This document shows positions 5,275 to 5,851 of a stretch of DNA of 5,851 nucleotides, piece by piece. A program made the translations under genes and the position numbers. Numbering within the stretch: the stretch's first letter is position 1; every line of letters starts with the position of its first letter. The notes beneath the pieces are model-generated. The model had not been told where the DNA came from. It searched no databases and worked only from the letters and a program-made list of their open reading frames with translations. The stretch is from a bacterium (GTDB taxonomy: Bacteria; Coprothermobacterota; Coprothermobacteria; Coprothermobacterales; JAADFF01), in the NCBI GenBank assembly GCA_027063755.1, contig JAMORD010000126.1:1-5851 (forward strand), written 5' to 3'.

Positions 5275-5672
5275 AGGAGGGAGCAGAAGATAAAAACAAT
5301 CAGAAAAACAACCATAGTAATTAGCATATAAAACTGTAGTTTTAACATGCTGGTTAAAACTTGCAAAAGAGAAGAGTTAATCGTTATCATCTGCTCCACC
5401 GTGCTATCAATATTAGAAAGTCTGGAACGAATAGATTTCATTTCATAAAGTTGAGCTCTTATAGCAGAATCATCATTTTCCTCTATTCTATCCCACATAT
5501 CCTCAACACTCTGTGTAGTTTCATTGTCAGCTCTTACAGTTCTATATACTTTCTCAACAACAGATGCATATTGCTCGGTATGTATGTATCTTTCAATATC
5601 CCAAGCCAAAGTTCCTGCCAATACAACGGCAAATACTACAATCAACAAATAAATAACTTTCTTAGAATTCAC
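5265..5672 (-). CDS. 135-aa small membrane protein: two transmembrane helices flanking a helical loop
   Basis: The GTG start at 5672 is 7 nt after a GGGGGG ribosome-binding site. A longer frame to 5729 overlaps the previous gene and has no such site. The product begins MNSKK, followed by a transmembrane helix (about 6-24, VIYLLIVVFAVVLAGTLAW), a charged, probably coiled-coil region (about 26-105, rich in E, R, S and Q and containing MWDRIEENDDSAIRAQLYEM), and a second hydrophobic helix (about 114-134) ending LLLR. The lysines at the start suggest an N-in topology with the helical loop outside, although the N-terminal helix could be read as an uncleaved signal anchor. It resembles in outline small phage, plasmid or methyl-accepting-like membrane proteins, but I recognise no family. 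It starts 13 nt after the stop of the partial gene, so those two form a pair. It is separated from the helicase operon by a hairpin and may be unrelated to it. Confidence 0.8.
   Translation of the reverse strand: MNSKKVIYLLIVVFAVVLAGTLAWDIERYIHTEQYASVVEKVYRTVRADNETTQSVEDMWDRIEENDDSAIRAQLYEMKSIRSRLSNIDSTVEQMITINSSLLQVLTSMLKLQFYMLITMVVFLIVFIFCSLLLR
5339..5360. repeat. Perfect inverted repeat inside the membrane-protein gene
   Basis: GTTTTAAC (5339-5346) and GTTAAAAC (5353-5360) are exact reverse complements around a 6-base spacer, and the flanking A-T pair (5338/5361) extends the arms to 9 bp. It lies in codons for LTSMLKL. It may be chance, an operator-like palindrome or an RNA stem. Confidence 0.4.
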
Positions 5673-5685
5673 AACAAATCCCCCC

Positions 5686-5850
5686 TTATGTACCTGTGTA
5701 AGCATCACTACTGGGAAACATATACTCATAGACAGGTATGGTAACTAAAGTATTCCACTCATCCCATATATTGCGAAAACCTATCTTTACATATCTAACC
5801 TTTGTAATATCTACTCCATCAGGAATCTTAAAGAACATCCAACCACGACG
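5686..5850 (-). CDS. C-terminal 54 residues of a possibly secreted DUF4352-like beta-domain protein; N-terminus outside window
   Basis: The frame is open from the window edge (codon boundary at 5850) to TAA at 5688-5686. The visible end begins RRGWMFFKIPDG, with alternating strands (KVRYVKIGFR, LVTIPVYEY) and a short tail ending DAYTGT. A G-hhhF-hP-G motif followed by a beta strand recalls the last strands of DUF4352-type immunoglobulin-like domains found in Gram-positive lipoproteins. The piece is too short for certainty; a phage structural or adhesin domain is possible. It is followed 13 nt later by the start of the membrane-protein gene, so the two are probably cotranscribed and may act together at the cell surface. 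Confidence 0.65.
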   Translation of the reverse strand, partial: RRGWMFFKIPDGVDITKVRYVKIGFRNIWDEWNTLVTIPVYEYMFPSSDAYTGT

Positions 5851-5851
5851 G

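Noticed and set aside
5105-5275. Open frame running through the hairpin and leader, containing LKRKFEHIYGGDIS
   Set aside because: It has no ATG start, crosses the stem-loop, and overlaps the 74-aa gene, whose start has a far better ribosome-binding site. Its similarity to the helicase C-terminus follows from the short nucleotide match already noted.
1-5851. CRISPR array, tRNA, rRNA or insertion-sequence ends
   Set aside because: I saw no regularly spaced repeats, no tRNA-like cloverleaf or CCA end, and no transposase frame or terminal inverted repeats. Any array linked to the Cas8-like gene would have to lie outside this window.

Overview
The window is a compact block in which every supportable gene lies on the minus strand, so transcription runs from high to low coordinates. 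Base composition is moderate and A+T-leaning. Nearly every gene has a strong GGAGG/GGGGG(TGAT) ribosome-binding site, and ATG, GTG and TTG starts are mixed. Lysine/glutamate-rich proteins with frequent ATA and AGA codons add to a picture of a (possibly thermophilic) Clostridia-like Firmicute or an element living in one. This assignment is an inference; other lineages with strong Shine-Dalgarno signals, including some archaea, cannot be excluded.

Layout in transcription order. (1) 5851-5265: the last 54 codons of a protein with a possible DUF4352-like beta-domain ending, followed at once by a small two-helix membrane protein whose stop codon lies in a terminator-like hairpin (5246-5274). (2) 5245-5142: a roughly 100-base leader with no convincing promoter. 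(3) 5141-1: seven tightly spaced genes that look like one translationally coupled operon. They encode a 74-aa acidic orphan, a 132-aa orphan, a 420-aa superfamily 2 helicase of the kind linked to DNA phosphorothioation (Dnd) restriction, a 61-aa helical orphan, a 644-aa DndD-like SMC/Rad50-type ATPase, a 126-aa protein with a possible DndE-like N-terminus, and the first 224 codons of a protein that may be a Cas8b/Csh1 (TM1802-type) CRISPR effector subunit.

Reading of the system. Helicase plus DndD-like ATPase plus a possible DndE-like protein points to a nucleic-acid-based defence module related to Dnd restriction/modification. DndC, the sulfur-transfer enzyme that normally precedes dndD, is not here; its usual place is taken by the helicase and the 61-aa gene. 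If the gene at the left edge really is Cas8-like, the window shows a Dnd-like ATPase/helicase module wired into the same operon as a CRISPR effector complex. That would be unusual and is the main point to test. The Cas8 and DndE assignments rest on remembered family patterns and are tentative. The helicase assignment is secure, and the ATPase assignment is strong at superfamily level.
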